Positions 17,734 to 27,204 of a DNA stretch of 64,000 nucleotides are shown here, in pieces. The notes beneath the pieces are model-generated. The model was not told the origin of the DNA and made no database searches. It worked only from the letters and a program-made list of their open reading frames with translations. Within the stretch, counting starts at the first letter, position 1; every line of letters starts with the position of its first letter. The stretch is from Actinomyces oris (lineage in GTDB: Bacteria; Actinomycetota; Actinomycetes; Actinomycetales; Actinomycetaceae): NCBI RefSeq assembly GCF_001937665.1, contig NZ_MSKL01000012.1, positions 1 to 64,000 of the forward strand, given 5' to 3'. Made by a program: the position numbers and the translations under genes.

Positions 17734-20679
17734 ATGACAGATGCCGCACCAGGCTCGCCCCCGCCGGCCGGCGACCTCGACCACGCCTCGACGCTCACCG
17801 AGCCGCCCAGCGCCGTCGCCCAGCAGGCATCTGCGGCATCCAACCCATCGGCAACCTCGGCACCATCAGCCGAGTCGGCCTCCACCTCCCCCGTCGGCAT
17901 CCCCGTCATCGGGGTCGCCCCGATGGCCGAGCCCGCCGCGGTCTCCAGCCCCGCCACCCCCCGCTCGACGACGCTGCTGGTGGACACCACCGCGCACCGC
18001 CTGCGCCGCACCGAGGACCTGCTCGACCTGACCCTGACGCTCCTGGGCATCTTCGCCGTCCTCGTTCTGGCGATCTACGCCCGAGAGACCACCACCGGCG
18101 TCACCCAGGACGTCCAGAACGCCCTGGCGGTGGTGCTGCGCCGCATCCTCGTCTTCCCCCTGCAGACCATTGAGGGCCTGGCCACCTTCATCGTGCCGCT
18201 GGCGGTCCTGCTGGACCGGGTCCTGCGCCGCTCCTGGCACTCCTGCGGCCAGGCCGTCCTGTCGGGGATCGCCGGCTACTCGGTCGCCATCGCCGCGATG
18301 ACCGGCCTCGTGGCCTGGGGTCCCACCGCCCTGGTCATGGGGCTGACGGTCACCGCCTCGGGCACCGCCCAGCTGGGCGTCTCCACGGTCTTCGCCTCCA
18401 TGGCGGGCCTGCTCACGGGTGCCGGTGACCGCAACAGCTCCACCGTGATGCGCTCGGGCTGGGCGGCCCTGTGGGTGGTCCTCGGCATGGCCGTCCTGCG
18501 CGGCGCCCTGACCCTGCCGGGGGCGGTGCTGTCCCTGCTGCTGGGCCGCACCGTCGGCCTGCTGGTCCGTTACGTCTTCGGAGTGGAGGACCGCCGCGCC
18601 CACGGGGTCACGCTCGTGCGCGCCCTGCGTCGGGCCGGGATCGACGCCGTGCGCGTGGTCCGCATGGACCGCGCCCCCGAGGCGCGCGCCTGGGTCGTCA
18701 CCACCGACGCCCCCCTGGGCTACACCGAGCAGGTCCGTGAGCAGGTGCGCGAGAACCCGCTGAACCCGGCCCCGCAGGAGCCGGCGAGCCTCGAGCGCCC
18801 CGCCGGGGACGTCTCCACCCCAGCCGACGAGCAGGTCACCGACGCGACCGCCGGATCGTCGAGCGGGGCGTCCGCCTCCCCCCTCGACCCCACGCCGTCG
18901 GACACGGCGGGGGCCGGGAGCACGGAGACGTCGGCGGACGCGAACACGATCAGGCCGGCCTCCGACGTCGACCTGGCCGCGGTTCTGGCCGAGGCCTCCA
19001 GCGACGCCCTGTCTCAGGAGCGGGCCTCGGTCCACCGGATGTACGCCGTGTGGGACTCGGCCGGCGAGCGCCGCAACGTCACCCTCCTCGACGCCGATCG
19101 GCAGGTGGCCGGGTTCCTCTCCAACATCTGGGACCAGATCCGCGTCAGGGGCCTGTCCCCCACCCGTGACCTGTCCCTGCGCCCGGCCGCCGAGCACGCC
19201 GCCCTCATGACGATGGAGGCTCGCCGCGCCCAGGTGCGCACCCCCGGCCTACTGGGCATGGCCGAGGCCGCCGAGTCCGTGCTGCTCGTGACCGACCACG
19301 TCGTCGGCGCCCGGTCCATCAGCGACCTGGGGGCCGAGGTCGACGACGACGTCCTGGACCAGCTGTGGAGCCAGCTCCAGCGCGCTCACGCCGCGGGGCT
19401 GGCGCACGGGAGCATCGACGCATCGAGCGTCGTCGTCGATGCGACCGGGAGGCTCTGGCTCCTGGACTGGGCCTCGGGCGAGACGATCTCCTCCGAACTC
19501 TCCCGCCGCGTGGACCTGGCTCAGGCGCTGGCGCTGACGGCGCTGGCGGTCGGTGCCGAGCGGGCCATCGACGCCGCCTCCCGCTCACTGACCATCGCGC
19601 AGCTGGCCTCGATCGCCCCCATGCTCCAGCGGGTGGTGCTGCCGCGCCAGACCCGCGAGGTCATGGGACGGCGCGGTGCCAGCCGGCAGGTGCTCCAGGA
19701 TCTACGTGACGCCCTCGTGGCGCTCACCCCCACGGCCGACGCCGAGCCGGCCCGCCTCAACCGCTTCTCCACGCGTGTTGTTCTCATGGTGGTGGTTGGG
19801 CTGGTCGCGGTGTGGACATTGATGGCCGGGATGGACTTCCAGCAGGTCTCCGCCGCCGTCTCGCAGGCCAATATCTGGTGGATGCTGGCGGCCCTGGTCT
19901 TCTCCGTGGCGACCTACGTGGGCGCCGGGCTGACGCTGGTGGCCTTCAGCCCCGAGCGGCTCTCCCTGTGGCGCTCCACCGAGGTGCACCTGGCCAGCGC
20001 CGTCGTCTCGCTCGTGGCCCCGGCCGGTGTGGGCGGGGCGGCCATCAATCTGCGCTTCCTCAACCGCAAGGGGGTGCCCACTGCGGTCGGCGTGGCCACA
20101 GTGGCCCTGGTCCAGGTGGTCCAGTTCGTCGTCACCGTGGTGCTGCTCGTGGTGCTGGCGGCCATGACCGGCCAGTCCACGGGACTGACTCTGCCCTCGG
20201 GCTGGGTCCTGGTCGCCGCGGGCGCCATCGTCGTGGTGGCGGCGGTTGTTCTGACCATTCCCAAGGCGCGCACCTGGGCGTGGGCCAAGATCGAACCCAC
20301 CTACCGCCAGGTGTGGCCGCGGCTCGTGTGGGTCATGTCCAACCCGGTGCGCCTGGTGCTGGGCGTGGGCGGTGCGCTCATGCTGACCCTGTCCTACATC
20401 CTGTCCTTCAGCGCGAGCCTGTGGGCCTTCGGCTACACGGTGCCCTTCGCGGTCCTGGCCATCACCTACCTGGCCTCCAACACGGTGGGCTCGATCGTGC
20501 CCTCCCCCGGTGGTATCGGGCCGGTCGAGCTCGCCCTGACCGCGGGGCTCGTCGCCGCCGGCGTCCCCTACGGGGTGGCGCTGTCCACGGCGATCGTCTA
20601 CCGACTGGTGACCTTCTGGATCCCGATCCCAGTGGGCTGGCTCAGCCTCCAGCGCCTCCAGAAGGTCGGAGACCTGTAG
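17734..20679 (+). CDS. Flippase-like LPG-synthase TM protein with kinase-like domain
   Basis: 981 residues in three parts. Residues about 95-285 form six or so membrane helices. Residues about 290-650 resemble the Ser/Thr kinase fold, with a long Pro/Ser/Thr-rich linker inside. Where an active kinase has HxD...N, this protein has HGSIDASSVVVD (near 556), and it keeps LLDW for DFG, so catalysis is doubtful. The C-terminal about 300 residues are the LPG_synthase_TM/UPF0104 domain with seven or more helices (VSLVAPAGVGGAAINLRFL, TVGSIVPSPGGIGPVELALTAGL). That domain occurs in MprF and in glycolipid-related flippase-like proteins. TAGAAT lies seven bases before the ATG, suggesting a leaderless mRNA. 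Substrate unknown. Confidence 0.82.
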   Translation: MTDAAPGSPPPAGDLDHASTLTEPPSAVAQQASAASNPSATSAPSAESASTSPVGIPVIGVAPMAEPAAVSSPATPRSTTLLVDTTAHRLRRTEDLLDLTLTLLGIFAVLVLAIYARETTTGVTQDVQNALAVVLRRILVFPLQTIEGLATFIVPLAVLLDRVLRRSWHSCGQAVLSGIAGYSVAIAAMTGLVAWGPTALVMGLTVTASGTAQLGVSTVFASMAGLLTGAGDRNSSTVMRSGWAALWVVLGMAVLRGALTLPGAVLSLLLGRTVGLLVRYVFGVEDRRAHGVTLVRALRRAGIDAVRVVRMDRAPEARAWVVTTDAPLGYTEQVREQVRENPLNPAPQEPASLERPAGDVSTPADEQVTDATAGSSSGASASPLDPTPSDTAGAGSTETSADANTIRPASDVDLAAVLAEASSDALSQERASVHRMYAVWDSAGERRNVTLLDADRQVAGFLSNIWDQIRVRGLSPTRDLSLRPAAEHAALMTMEARRAQVRTPGLLGMAEAAESVLLVTDHVVGARSISDLGAEVDDDVLDQLWSQLQRAHAAGLAHGSIDASSVVVDATGRLWLLDWASGETISSELSRRVDLAQALALTALAVGAERAIDAASRSLTIAQLASIAPMLQRVVLPRQTREVMGRRGASRQVLQDLRDALVALTPTADAEPARLNRFSTRVVLMVVVGLVAVWTLMAGMDFQQVSAAVSQANIWWMLAALVFSVATYVGAGLTLVAFSPERLSLWRSTEVHLASAVVSLVAPAGVGGAAINLRFLNRKGVPTAVGVATVALVQVVQFVVTVVLLVVLAAMTGQSTGLTLPSGWVLVAAGAIVVVAAVVLTIPKARTWAWAKIEPTYRQVWPRLVWVMSNPVRLVLGVGGALMLTLSYILSFSASLWAFGYTVPFAVLAITYLASNTVGSIVPSPGGIGPVELALTAGLVAAGVPYGVALSTAIVYRLVTFWIPIPVGWLSLQRLQKVGDL

Positions 20680-20721
20680 ACCCACCGACGGCAATGGGGG
20701 GCCAGCCCGTAGCCTGGGGAC

Positions 20722-22005
20722 ATGGAGCACAAGCCCGAGCCGTCGTCGAGCCCGGGGGAGGCTTCTGTGCTAAGGCCCCAGCAATGGCTGGAGCGTCACC
20801 GCCGCGCCGTCGACCTCACGGTGCTTGTCCTCATCCTGGGCTACAGCCAGCTCGTCCTGCCGGCCACCAGGGCGTCGACGGCGCATCTGTGGCTGCTGGA
20901 GGCAGTCAGTGCAGGACTCGGGCTGTGCTGGTTCCTGCGACGCCGCTCTCCCACAGTCGCCTTCGCAGTGGGGATTCTCCTCGCCTGGGCCCAGCTACCG
21001 ATGGGCCCGGGATCCAGCGTCCTTCCCGCGGACCTCCTGCTGGCGCTGCTGGTTCACCACCTGGCGTCCGCCCGCCGATGGGCGGTTTCCCTTCCCTGCG
21101 CGGCACTCGTCAGCGCCTGGGTCGTCGGGGCCTTCATCCCTGTGATCCGCATGGGGTACAGCCGTCTGAGCCTGCCCGCACTCTGCGTCGTCGCCGTCCT
21201 GTGGGCCTGGACGGCAGGCGTCCTGAAGCGCACGCGCCGCGCCCACCTGGCCGCTCTGGCGCGCAACACCGAGTACCGGCTGCGTGAGTCCGAGCTGCGC
21301 CATAAGCAGGCCGAGCACCAGGAGCGTTCACGAATCGCTCGCGAGATCCACGACATCGTCTCCCACGGCTTGGGGGTCATGGTAGTCGTCGCCGACGGCG
21401 CGGCAGCGACGGCCGCCTCGGATCCGGACCGGGCGGCGGTGGCCATGCGCCGCGTCCGTGACACCGGGCGCGAGGCCTTGGGTGACATGCGCCGCATGCT
21501 GGCCGTCCTGCGAGGGGAGGACGAGGCTCCGCATGTCCCTCAACCCGGTGAGCAGGATCTGGCGGAGTTGGTGACCGAAGCCCGAGATACGGGTCTGCCG
21601 GTCCGTCTCGAGGTGCCGGACGCCCTGCACCTGCCGACAGGGATCGGCTTGACCGTCTACCGGATCGTCCAGGAGGGACTGGCCAACGCGCGTCGGCACG
21701 CCGGCACCGTCAGCAGCGTCGAGGTCCGTGTGCGCCGGGAGCCCGCGGGCGTCGTCGTCGAGGTACTCGACGACGGCGGAGGTCTGCCTACGCCGAGTGC
21801 CGTACCAGCGGTTCCCGGTCACGGCCTCCGTGGCATGCACGAGCGGGTCGCCTCCCACGGAGGCACCCTGGAGGCCGGGCCACGCGACGGCGGCGGCTTC
21901 CGCCTCCGAGCGGTGCTGCCGTGGAAGGAGCGGGCGGAGGCGAAGCTCCCAGAACCCCCGGCGCCTTCAGAGCCGGCACCGGAAAGCACAGAGGAGAACG
22001 CATGA
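20722..22005 (+). CDS. Sensor histidine kinase, HisKA_3 type (cassette 2)
   Basis: 427 residues. Five or six membrane helices occupy about residues 30-168. The phospho-acceptor helix reads RSRIAREIHDIVSHGLGVMVV (His210), and the HATPase domain has YRIVQEGLANARRHAG and GHGLRGMHERVASHGG. TAGCCT lies six bases before the ATG and no ribosome site is present. The gene overlaps the response regulator by four bases (ATGA). It heads the second ABC/two-component cassette. Confidence 0.92.
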   Translation: MEHKPEPSSSPGEASVLRPQQWLERHRRAVDLTVLVLILGYSQLVLPATRASTAHLWLLEAVSAGLGLCWFLRRRSPTVAFAVGILLAWAQLPMGPGSSVLPADLLLALLVHHLASARRWAVSLPCAALVSAWVVGAFIPVIRMGYSRLSLPALCVVAVLWAWTAGVLKRTRRAHLAALARNTEYRLRESELRHKQAEHQERSRIAREIHDIVSHGLGVMVVVADGAAATAASDPDRAAVAMRRVRDTGREALGDMRRMLAVLRGEDEAPHVPQPGEQDLAELVTEARDTGLPVRLEVPDALHLPTGIGLTVYRIVQEGLANARRHAGTVSSVEVRVRREPAGVVVEVLDDGGGLPTPSAVPAVPGHGLRGMHERVASHGGTLEAGPRDGGGFRLRAVLPWKERAEAKLPEPPAPSEPAPESTEENA

Positions 22006-22724
22006 CTCTTCGACTCATCCTCGTCGACGACCAGGAGATGTACCGACTCGGTTTCCGCATGCTGCTGGAGACCCAGGAGGGCATCGAAGTCGTCGGAGAG
22101 GCGGAGGACGGACACGCCGCCGTCGATCTGATCGACCGAGTCGAGGCGGACATCGTCCTCATGGACGTGCGCATGCCTCGGATGAACGGGATTGACGCAA
22201 CGCGCACCATCGTCCAGGGCGCTGCCAGCGGCCCTCGGGTAATCGTCCTGACCACCTTCGACCTCGATGAGTACGCCTATGAGGCGATCCGGGCGGGCGC
22301 CAGCGGCTTCCTCCTCAAGGACGCCTCCTTGGAGGAGCTCATGGCTGCGATCCACCATGTGCACGCCGGCGACGCGGTCATGGCTCCCTCCACCACCCGC
22401 AGACTCATCGAGCACTTCACCCTCCCGCCCCCGGTGATCGATGACGGTGATGACAGGGGTCGGGCCGTGGCACATCTGACCGCCCGCGAGCGCGAGGTTC
22501 TAGTGCTCGTTGCCCGCGGGCTGTCCAACGAGGCCATTGCCCGCGACCTGCGTGTCGCCGAGGGGACGGTGCGGGTCCACATCAGCCGGATCCTGGGCAA
22601 GCTGGGGCTGCGTGACCGGGCGCAGGCGGTCGTCCTGGCCTACGAGTCGGGCCTGGTCTCCCCACGTAAAGACACAGGCCGGGCGGATCGGGACTTGCAA
22701 CGGGACGGGCGCGTGGAGCCGTAA
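22002..22724 (+). CDS. LuxR/NarL-family response regulator (cassette 2)
   Basis: 240 residues. The receiver has acidic residues in VDDQ, Asp55 in VLMDVRMPR and Lys in GFLLKDAS. The C-terminal helix-turn-helix is LTAREREVLVLVARGLSNEAIARDLRVAEGTVRVHI. GAGGAG precedes the ATG inside the kinase gene. The downstream exporter starts 138 bases later and may be the target. The sequence between (22725-22861) includes gcataacgtatgcaccg..cgtatgcacattgcat with repeated TATGCA motifs that could be regulator sites. Confidence 0.92.
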   Translation: MTLRLILVDDQEMYRLGFRMLLETQEGIEVVGEAEDGHAAVDLIDRVEADIVLMDVRMPRMNGIDATRTIVQGAASGPRVIVLTTFDLDEYAYEAIRAGASGFLLKDASLEELMAAIHHVHAGDAVMAPSTTRRLIEHFTLPPPVIDDGDDRGRAVAHLTAREREVLVLVARGLSNEAIARDLRVAEGTVRVHISRILGKLGLRDRAQAVVLAYESGLVSPRKDTGRADRDLQRDGRVEP

Positions 22725-22861
22725 GCACTGCGTCAGGAAAACGTCAAGCACGACGTCGGCATAACGTATGCACCGTAACTGCGCCCGTATGCACATTGCA
22801 TAGTCGAGGCTGCTCCTCGCGGCGGAGGCGGGAAGCCGCACCGGCGGGGAGGCTCGAGGTC

Positions 22862-23770
22862 ATGAATGACTTCGTACGCACGATCGATCTCTCCAAACGC
22901 TACGGACAGCGGACCGTCGTCGACCGCCTCAACCTGCGCGTACCGCAGGGCTCCGTCTACGGATTCCTCGGCCCCAACGGCGCGGGCAAGTCCACGACCA
23001 TGAAGATGCTGCTGTCCCTGGTGGAGCCGAGCTCCGGCCAGGTGCTCATCGGCGGGCAACCGATGAACCGGAGCACTCGACGCCGGCACCTGGCCCACAT
23101 CGGCTCGCTCATCGAGTCCCCGCCCGGTTACGGGCACCTCACCGGCGCCGAGAACATGAGGATCGTCCAGCGCCTGCTCGATCTTCCCAACCACTACGTC
23201 AAGGACGCGGTGGACACCGTGCGCCTGGGCGGGCAGATGGACAAGCGGGTCCGCGAGTACTCCCTGGGCATGAAGCAGCGCCTGGGTATCGCCATGGCGC
23301 TGGCACGCAGACCCTCGCTGCTCATCCTCGATGAGCCGACGAACGGTCTCGACCCCGCCGGTATCGAGGAGATTCGCCGGCTCCTGAGGTCGTTGGCGTC
23401 CGACGGCGTCACGGTCATCGTCTCCTCCCACCTGCTGGGCGAGATCGACCGTATCGCCACCGTACTGGGGATCGTCTCGCGAGGCGGGCTCCTCTTCCAG
23501 GGAACGCGCACCGAGCTCATGAGCGCCTCCGCGCCGGACACGCTCCTGGGCTGCTCGCATCCCCTTGCTGCTGCCCACCTCCTGTTCACTCGGGGTGCGG
23601 CGTCCACCTATGAGCACGGGCTCCTACGTGTCCCGGGTCTGAGCCAGCAAGCCACGGCCGATGTCGTCGCCCTCCTGGTCCGCGAGGGCATCGGGGTGCA
23701 CGAGGTCCGCCAGGAGGAGCAGACCCTGGAGGACGTCTTCATGGCCCTCACCCGAGGAGGCGGGCTATGA
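22862..23770 (+). CDS. ABC transporter ATPase, lantibiotic-protection type (cassette 2)
   Basis: 302 residues. Walker A is GPNGAGKST, followed by ESPPGYGHLTGAENM, signature YSLGMKQRLGIA, Walker B LLILDEPTNGLDPAG and H-loop VSSHLLGE. It is a close paralogue of the ATPase at 12482: the same motifs appear with only single changes, and both end in a LEDVFM.LT tail. The ATG at 22862 starts the conserved fold directly. It overlaps the next permease by four bases. Confidence 0.92.
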   Translation: MNDFVRTIDLSKRYGQRTVVDRLNLRVPQGSVYGFLGPNGAGKSTTMKMLLSLVEPSSGQVLIGGQPMNRSTRRRHLAHIGSLIESPPGYGHLTGAENMRIVQRLLDLPNHYVKDAVDTVRLGGQMDKRVREYSLGMKQRLGIAMALARRPSLLILDEPTNGLDPAGIEEIRRLLRSLASDGVTVIVSSHLLGEIDRIATVLGIVSRGGLLFQGTRTELMSASAPDTLLGCSHPLAAAHLLFTRGAASTYEHGLLRVPGLSQQATADVVALLVREGIGVHEVRQEEQTLEDVFMALTRGGGL

Positions 23771-24534
23771 GGACCGCCATGACGGTGCGCACCGTGCGCA
23801 ACGAGTACGCCAAGATGCGCCACCTGCGGATCGGGCTCATCGCCGTGTTCCTCCTGCTGGGGGTTTGCGCGCTCACTGTTCTGTCGGCCTTGAGCTCGGG
23901 GCTGGTCGACCACCGGTTCGACGCCGACGGCGACGGGTGGCGGCTCCTCATGGCGAGTCTCCATGGCGCCGTCGGACTGACCTCACCGCTTCTCCTGGCC
24001 GTCATGGCGAGCCGTCAGGTGGAGGTGGAGCACTCGGGGCAGGGCTGGATGTCCTCGGCGACCGCGGGCACCACCCCGGGCCGGCTGTGCCGGGCAAAGC
24101 TCCTTGCCTTGGGGCTGCTCATCTCCCCCATCCCGGCGGCCTGGGGAGCGCTCGTGATGATCGTTGGCCGCGCCGTCGGACTGACGGCGCCGGTTCCGGT
24201 TCCCCGGCTGCTTGCACTGGTAGCGAGCCTGGCGGCCATCAACCTCGCCGTGCTGGGCGCGCAGCTGCTCGTCTCAGCGCGGGTGGAGAACCAGCTCGGG
24301 CCGCTGGCGCTGGGGCTGATCGGCATTCTCCTCAGCGTCTTCGCCCCGGTCATGCCGCTGTGGGCGCGGCACCTGAGCCCGTGGACCGCCTACGGGCTCA
24401 TCGTCCCTGCGGATTTCGCCGGGACGGACCTGGTGGACCTCGATACGCACCTGGTCGGCCTCACGGTTCTGACCGGCGTCGGGGGCGCACTGTTTGCGCT
24501 GGTCACTACCCGTTTCGATCATCAGGGGGTGTGA
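23767..24534 (+). CDS. ABC-2 type permease (cassette 2)
   Basis: 255 residues, ATG overlapping the ATPase stop. The N-terminus is TVRNEYAKMRHLRIGLIAVFLLL, and six hydrophobic segments follow. It shares the VEHSGQGW..GTTPGRLCRAKLLAL block with the permease at 13603. It probably pairs with the next permease to form the channel of a peptide or antibiotic exporter. Confidence 0.86.
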   Translation: MRTAMTVRTVRNEYAKMRHLRIGLIAVFLLLGVCALTVLSALSSGLVDHRFDADGDGWRLLMASLHGAVGLTSPLLLAVMASRQVEVEHSGQGWMSSATAGTTPGRLCRAKLLALGLLISPIPAAWGALVMIVGRAVGLTAPVPVPRLLALVASLAAINLAVLGAQLLVSARVENQLGPLALGLIGILLSVFAPVMPLWARHLSPWTAYGLIVPADFAGTDLVDLDTHLVGLTVLTGVGGALFALVTTRFDHQGV

Positions 24535-24535
24535 G

Positions 24536-25282
24536 ATGTCCTCCGTCATCATCGAGTTCCTCAAGCTGCGCCGCTCGGCGAGCTGGGGCGTGGTACTCGT
24601 GCTGCCGACGGTCTCGGTCCTTTGCGCGTGCGTGCTCGTGCGTCCTACGGACTGGCAGCTCCTGTGGGTGCGGTCCATCGGCTTCTACGGGATGGTGCTG
24701 CTCCCCGTATCCCTCGGTGTCCTGGCATCCCTCGTCTGGAGGGTTGAGCACCAGGGGTCCAACGGGCTGGCCCTCATGACCGGCCCCGTCCCCACATGGA
24801 GGACGGTGGCGGCCAAGGCCGCTGCTGCCTGGCTGCTCGCGACCGTCATGCAGCTCGTCCTGGTGATGGCGGCGGCCGCCGTCGGGGCAATCGTCCTCGG
24901 GCTGCCGGGCGTTCTGCCGTCACGGTACCTGGTGGCGGGGCTGCTGATCGCAGTCGCCTGCGCGCCCGTGTGCGCCGTCCAGTCGGTCCTGTCGGCCTTC
25001 ACCCGGTCCTTCGCCGTGCCGGTGGCGATCGGGCTGGCGCTGACGGGAGCGGGAACGACGGCGCTGCTGGTGCACATTCCGGCGGCCTGGCTCCTACCGC
25101 ACGCCCTGGTCACTCGCACGACGCAGATCGGCGCCACCAGCGATGGTGCTGCCCTTGTCTTCGCCGCCCAGGACCTCACCTGGACGAGTGCTGCTGTCAC
25201 GGTCGCCACTGGCGCGGTTCTGAGCGCAGTCGTCGTGCTGGTCACCTCTGCGGTGCTCAACCGCGTCGACTCTCGGACCTGA
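24536..25282 (+). CDS. ABC-2 type permease (cassette 2)
   Basis: 248 residues, beginning one base after the previous stop. It has IIEFLKLRRSASWGVVLVLP at the N-terminus and six hydrophobic segments. It is paralogous to the permease at 14472 (the blocks LASLVWRVEHQGSN and VQSVLSAFTRSFAVPVAIGL correspond). It is the last gene of the five-gene cassette and is closed by a GC-rich hairpin shared with the convergent peptidase. Confidence 0.86.
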   Translation: MSSVIIEFLKLRRSASWGVVLVLPTVSVLCACVLVRPTDWQLLWVRSIGFYGMVLLPVSLGVLASLVWRVEHQGSNGLALMTGPVPTWRTVAAKAAAAWLLATVMQLVLVMAAAAVGAIVLGLPGVLPSRYLVAGLLIAVACAPVCAVQSVLSAFTRSFAVPVAIGLALTGAGTTALLVHIPAAWLLPHALVTRTTQIGATSDGAALVFAAQDLTWTSAAVTVATGAVLSAVVVLVTSAVLNRVDSRT

Positions 25283-25297
25283 GGGCGCTGCCTCCGC

Positions 25298-25330
25298 GCG
25301 GGCGGGCCGAGCGAACCCGGCCCCGCCCGC
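25298..25330. terminator. Bidirectional GC-rich hairpin
   Basis: GCGGGCGGGCC pairs with GGCCCCGCCCGC (one bulged base) between the convergent permease and peptidase genes. No T run follows on either strand. Confidence 0.45.
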
Positions 25331-25341
25331 TCATGCGACGG

Positions 25342-27204
25342 TTACTCGCTGCCGCGGCAGGTCAGGCCCTCCTTGGGCATAGTGCCGGAGATCAGGTAGG
25401 TGTCGACGGCGTCGTTGACGCAGGAGGCGTCGCCGCCGTAGGCGGTGTGTCCGTTGCCCTCCCAGGTCAGCAGCTGGCCGGAGTCGAGCTGCTCAGCGAG
25501 GGACTTCGACCAGGCGTACGGGGTGGCCGGGTCCCCGGTGGTTCCCACCACGAGGATCGGCGCGGCGCCGTGGGCGTGGATCTGCGTGGGCTTCCGGGTC
25601 CCGTTGTGTCCCCAGACGCTGCACACCAGGTCCATGCCGACCGAGGTGTTCCCGAAGATCGGAGCCACACGCTTGGCCTCCTCGTACTGCGCGGCCCAGG
25701 TCGTCTTGTCGCCCTCCACCGGGTAGTCCAGGCAGGTGACGGCCTGGAAGGCACCACCGCTGTCGTCCTTCGAGGCGGCGTCCTGCTCCTCGGTGGCCGC
25801 GAAGGCCGAGCCGTCGCGGTGGTTGATGGCCTGGTCGAGGGCCTTGTTCAGGGGCTCCCAGTTCTGCTCGGTGGTGTAGAGGTACTCGCTCAGGGCAGTG
25901 ACGATGTCCGAGCCGGTCACGGTGCGGTTCGGGTCACCGGTCGACAGGGGCGTGCTGTTGGCGGAGGTGATGAGGTCACGGACCTGCTGGACTCCGGCGT
26001 CGGTGCCACCGCTCAGCGGGCAGCCGGCGGAGGCCTGGCAGTAGTCGACGTAGGTGCGCAGCGCCTGCTCGAAGCCCTTGGCCTGCCCCAGCCCCTGCTC
26101 GGCGAGGGACAGGGAGGGGTCGATGGCGCCGTCGAGCACCATGCGCCCGGTGTTGGCGGGGAAGTTATCGGCGTAGACGGAGGCGAGGTAGGTGCCGTAG
26201 GAGAAGCCCAGGTAGTTCATCTTCTCCTGACCGGCCAGCGCCCGCAGGATGTCGAGGTCCCGGGCCGCGGAGACGGTATCGACGTGGTCGAGCAGGGCGG
26301 CGGGCTCGGTATTGGAGGCACACTGCTCGGTCAGCTCCTGGAAGGACTGCCGGGTCGACTCCGCCCACTCCTCGTAGGAGTCGCCGCTCGAGGCGGTCCC
26401 GGCGGAGGCCGTTGCGGAAGCCGTGCTACCTGCGGAGGGTGCACTCGAGGCCGACGGCAACGCCGAGGTCTCCCCGGAGGCGGAGGGCTCGGCGGTGCTA
26501 CCGGATGAGTCGTCGTCGCTGGAGCAGGTGATGGCCGTGGAGGAGCCGACCCCGCGCGGGTCGAAGCCGATGATGTCGTAGGCGCTGAGCAGATCGGGGC
26601 TGAAGGCGTTGCCCGCCCGCTCGGCGAAGGAGACCCCGGAGTCGCCGGGGCCACCGGGGTTGATGAACAGGGCGCCCTGCGAGTGGCCGCCGGTGGCGGC
26701 GCGCTTCTTCATGGCGATTGAGATGGTCTCACCTTTGGGATTGGCGTAGTCGAGGGGGACAGTGATGACGGCACAGCTGAAGCTGGCGTTATCGGTCTCC
26801 TCCTCGGAGGAGTCGGACGTCTCGGTCGCGCCGTCGGAACTCGGGGCGGCCGTTGTCTGCGCCGACGTCGTGGCTGCGGTCGTCGTGGAGGCACTCGCCT
26901 GGGCGGTCTTCTCGGAGGTCTTCTCCATGCCGTCGGCGGCGCCGCAGGGGTACCAGTTGACGGCCTGACGGTAGAAGGACTCCAGGCCGGAGGGAATCGG
27001 GCCCGGGACGGTGGCCGAGCCGCCCGCTGCGGGGGCGACTCCTGTCCCGCAGGCGCTCAGGCACCCGCCGACGAGGACCGCCAAGGCGCTGATCCCCGCA
27101 CGTCGACGGCGCGGCGAGCCGCCTGTCATCGAGGACTCCGCAGCCGTCTGCGCCGGGTTGGCGCGCCCTGAGTCGACCGGGCGCTGCCTCGCTGTTCTTC
27201 TCAT
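25342..27204 (-). CDS. Secreted lipoprotein alpha/beta hydrolase, tripeptidyl aminopeptidase (TAP) family
   Basis: 620 residues. Relatives (Streptomyces SlpD/SlpE, Tap) remove N-terminal peptides outside the cell. There is a hydrophobic segment followed by the lipobox LSAC, suggesting lipid anchoring. The oxyanion region is FINPGGPGDSGVSFAERAG, the nucleophile is in LGFSYGTYLASVYADN, the Asp is in VVGTTGDPATPY and the His is in GNGHTAYGG. Two Ser/Thr/Ala-rich linkers interrupt the fold. Start: TAGGAT lies seven bases before the ATG at 27204, fitting the leaderless pattern. An internal ATG at 27129 with GGAG upstream gives a more typical signal peptide and may be the real or a second start. 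The 303 bases to the next gene hold no other gene. Confidence 0.88.
   Translation of the reverse strand: MRRTARQRPVDSGRANPAQTAAESSMTGGSPRRRRAGISALAVLVGGCLSACGTGVAPAAGGSATVPGPIPSGLESFYRQAVNWYPCGAADGMEKTSEKTAQASASTTTAATTSAQTTAAPSSDGATETSDSSEEETDNASFSCAVITVPLDYANPKGETISIAMKKRAATGGHSQGALFINPGGPGDSGVSFAERAGNAFSPDLLSAYDIIGFDPRGVGSSTAITCSSDDDSSGSTAEPSASGETSALPSASSAPSAGSTASATASAGTASSGDSYEEWAESTRQSFQELTEQCASNTEPAALLDHVDTVSAARDLDILRALAGQEKMNYLGFSYGTYLASVYADNFPANTGRMVLDGAIDPSLSLAEQGLGQAKGFEQALRTYVDYCQASAGCPLSGGTDAGVQQVRDLITSANSTPLSTGDPNRTVTGSDIVTALSEYLYTTEQNWEPLNKALDQAINHRDGSAFAATEEQDAASKDDSGGAFQAVTCLDYPVEGDKTTWAAQYEEAKRVAPIFGNTSVGMDLVCSVWGHNGTRKPTQIHAHGAAPILVVGTTGDPATPYAWSKSLAEQLDSGQLLTWEGNGHTAYGGDASCVNDAVDTYLISGTMPKEGLTCRGSE

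Noticed and set aside
9889-25282. Lantibiotic biosynthesis cluster
   Set aside because: Only exporter and two-component genes are present; no LanB/C/M-type enzyme or precursor peptide is found.
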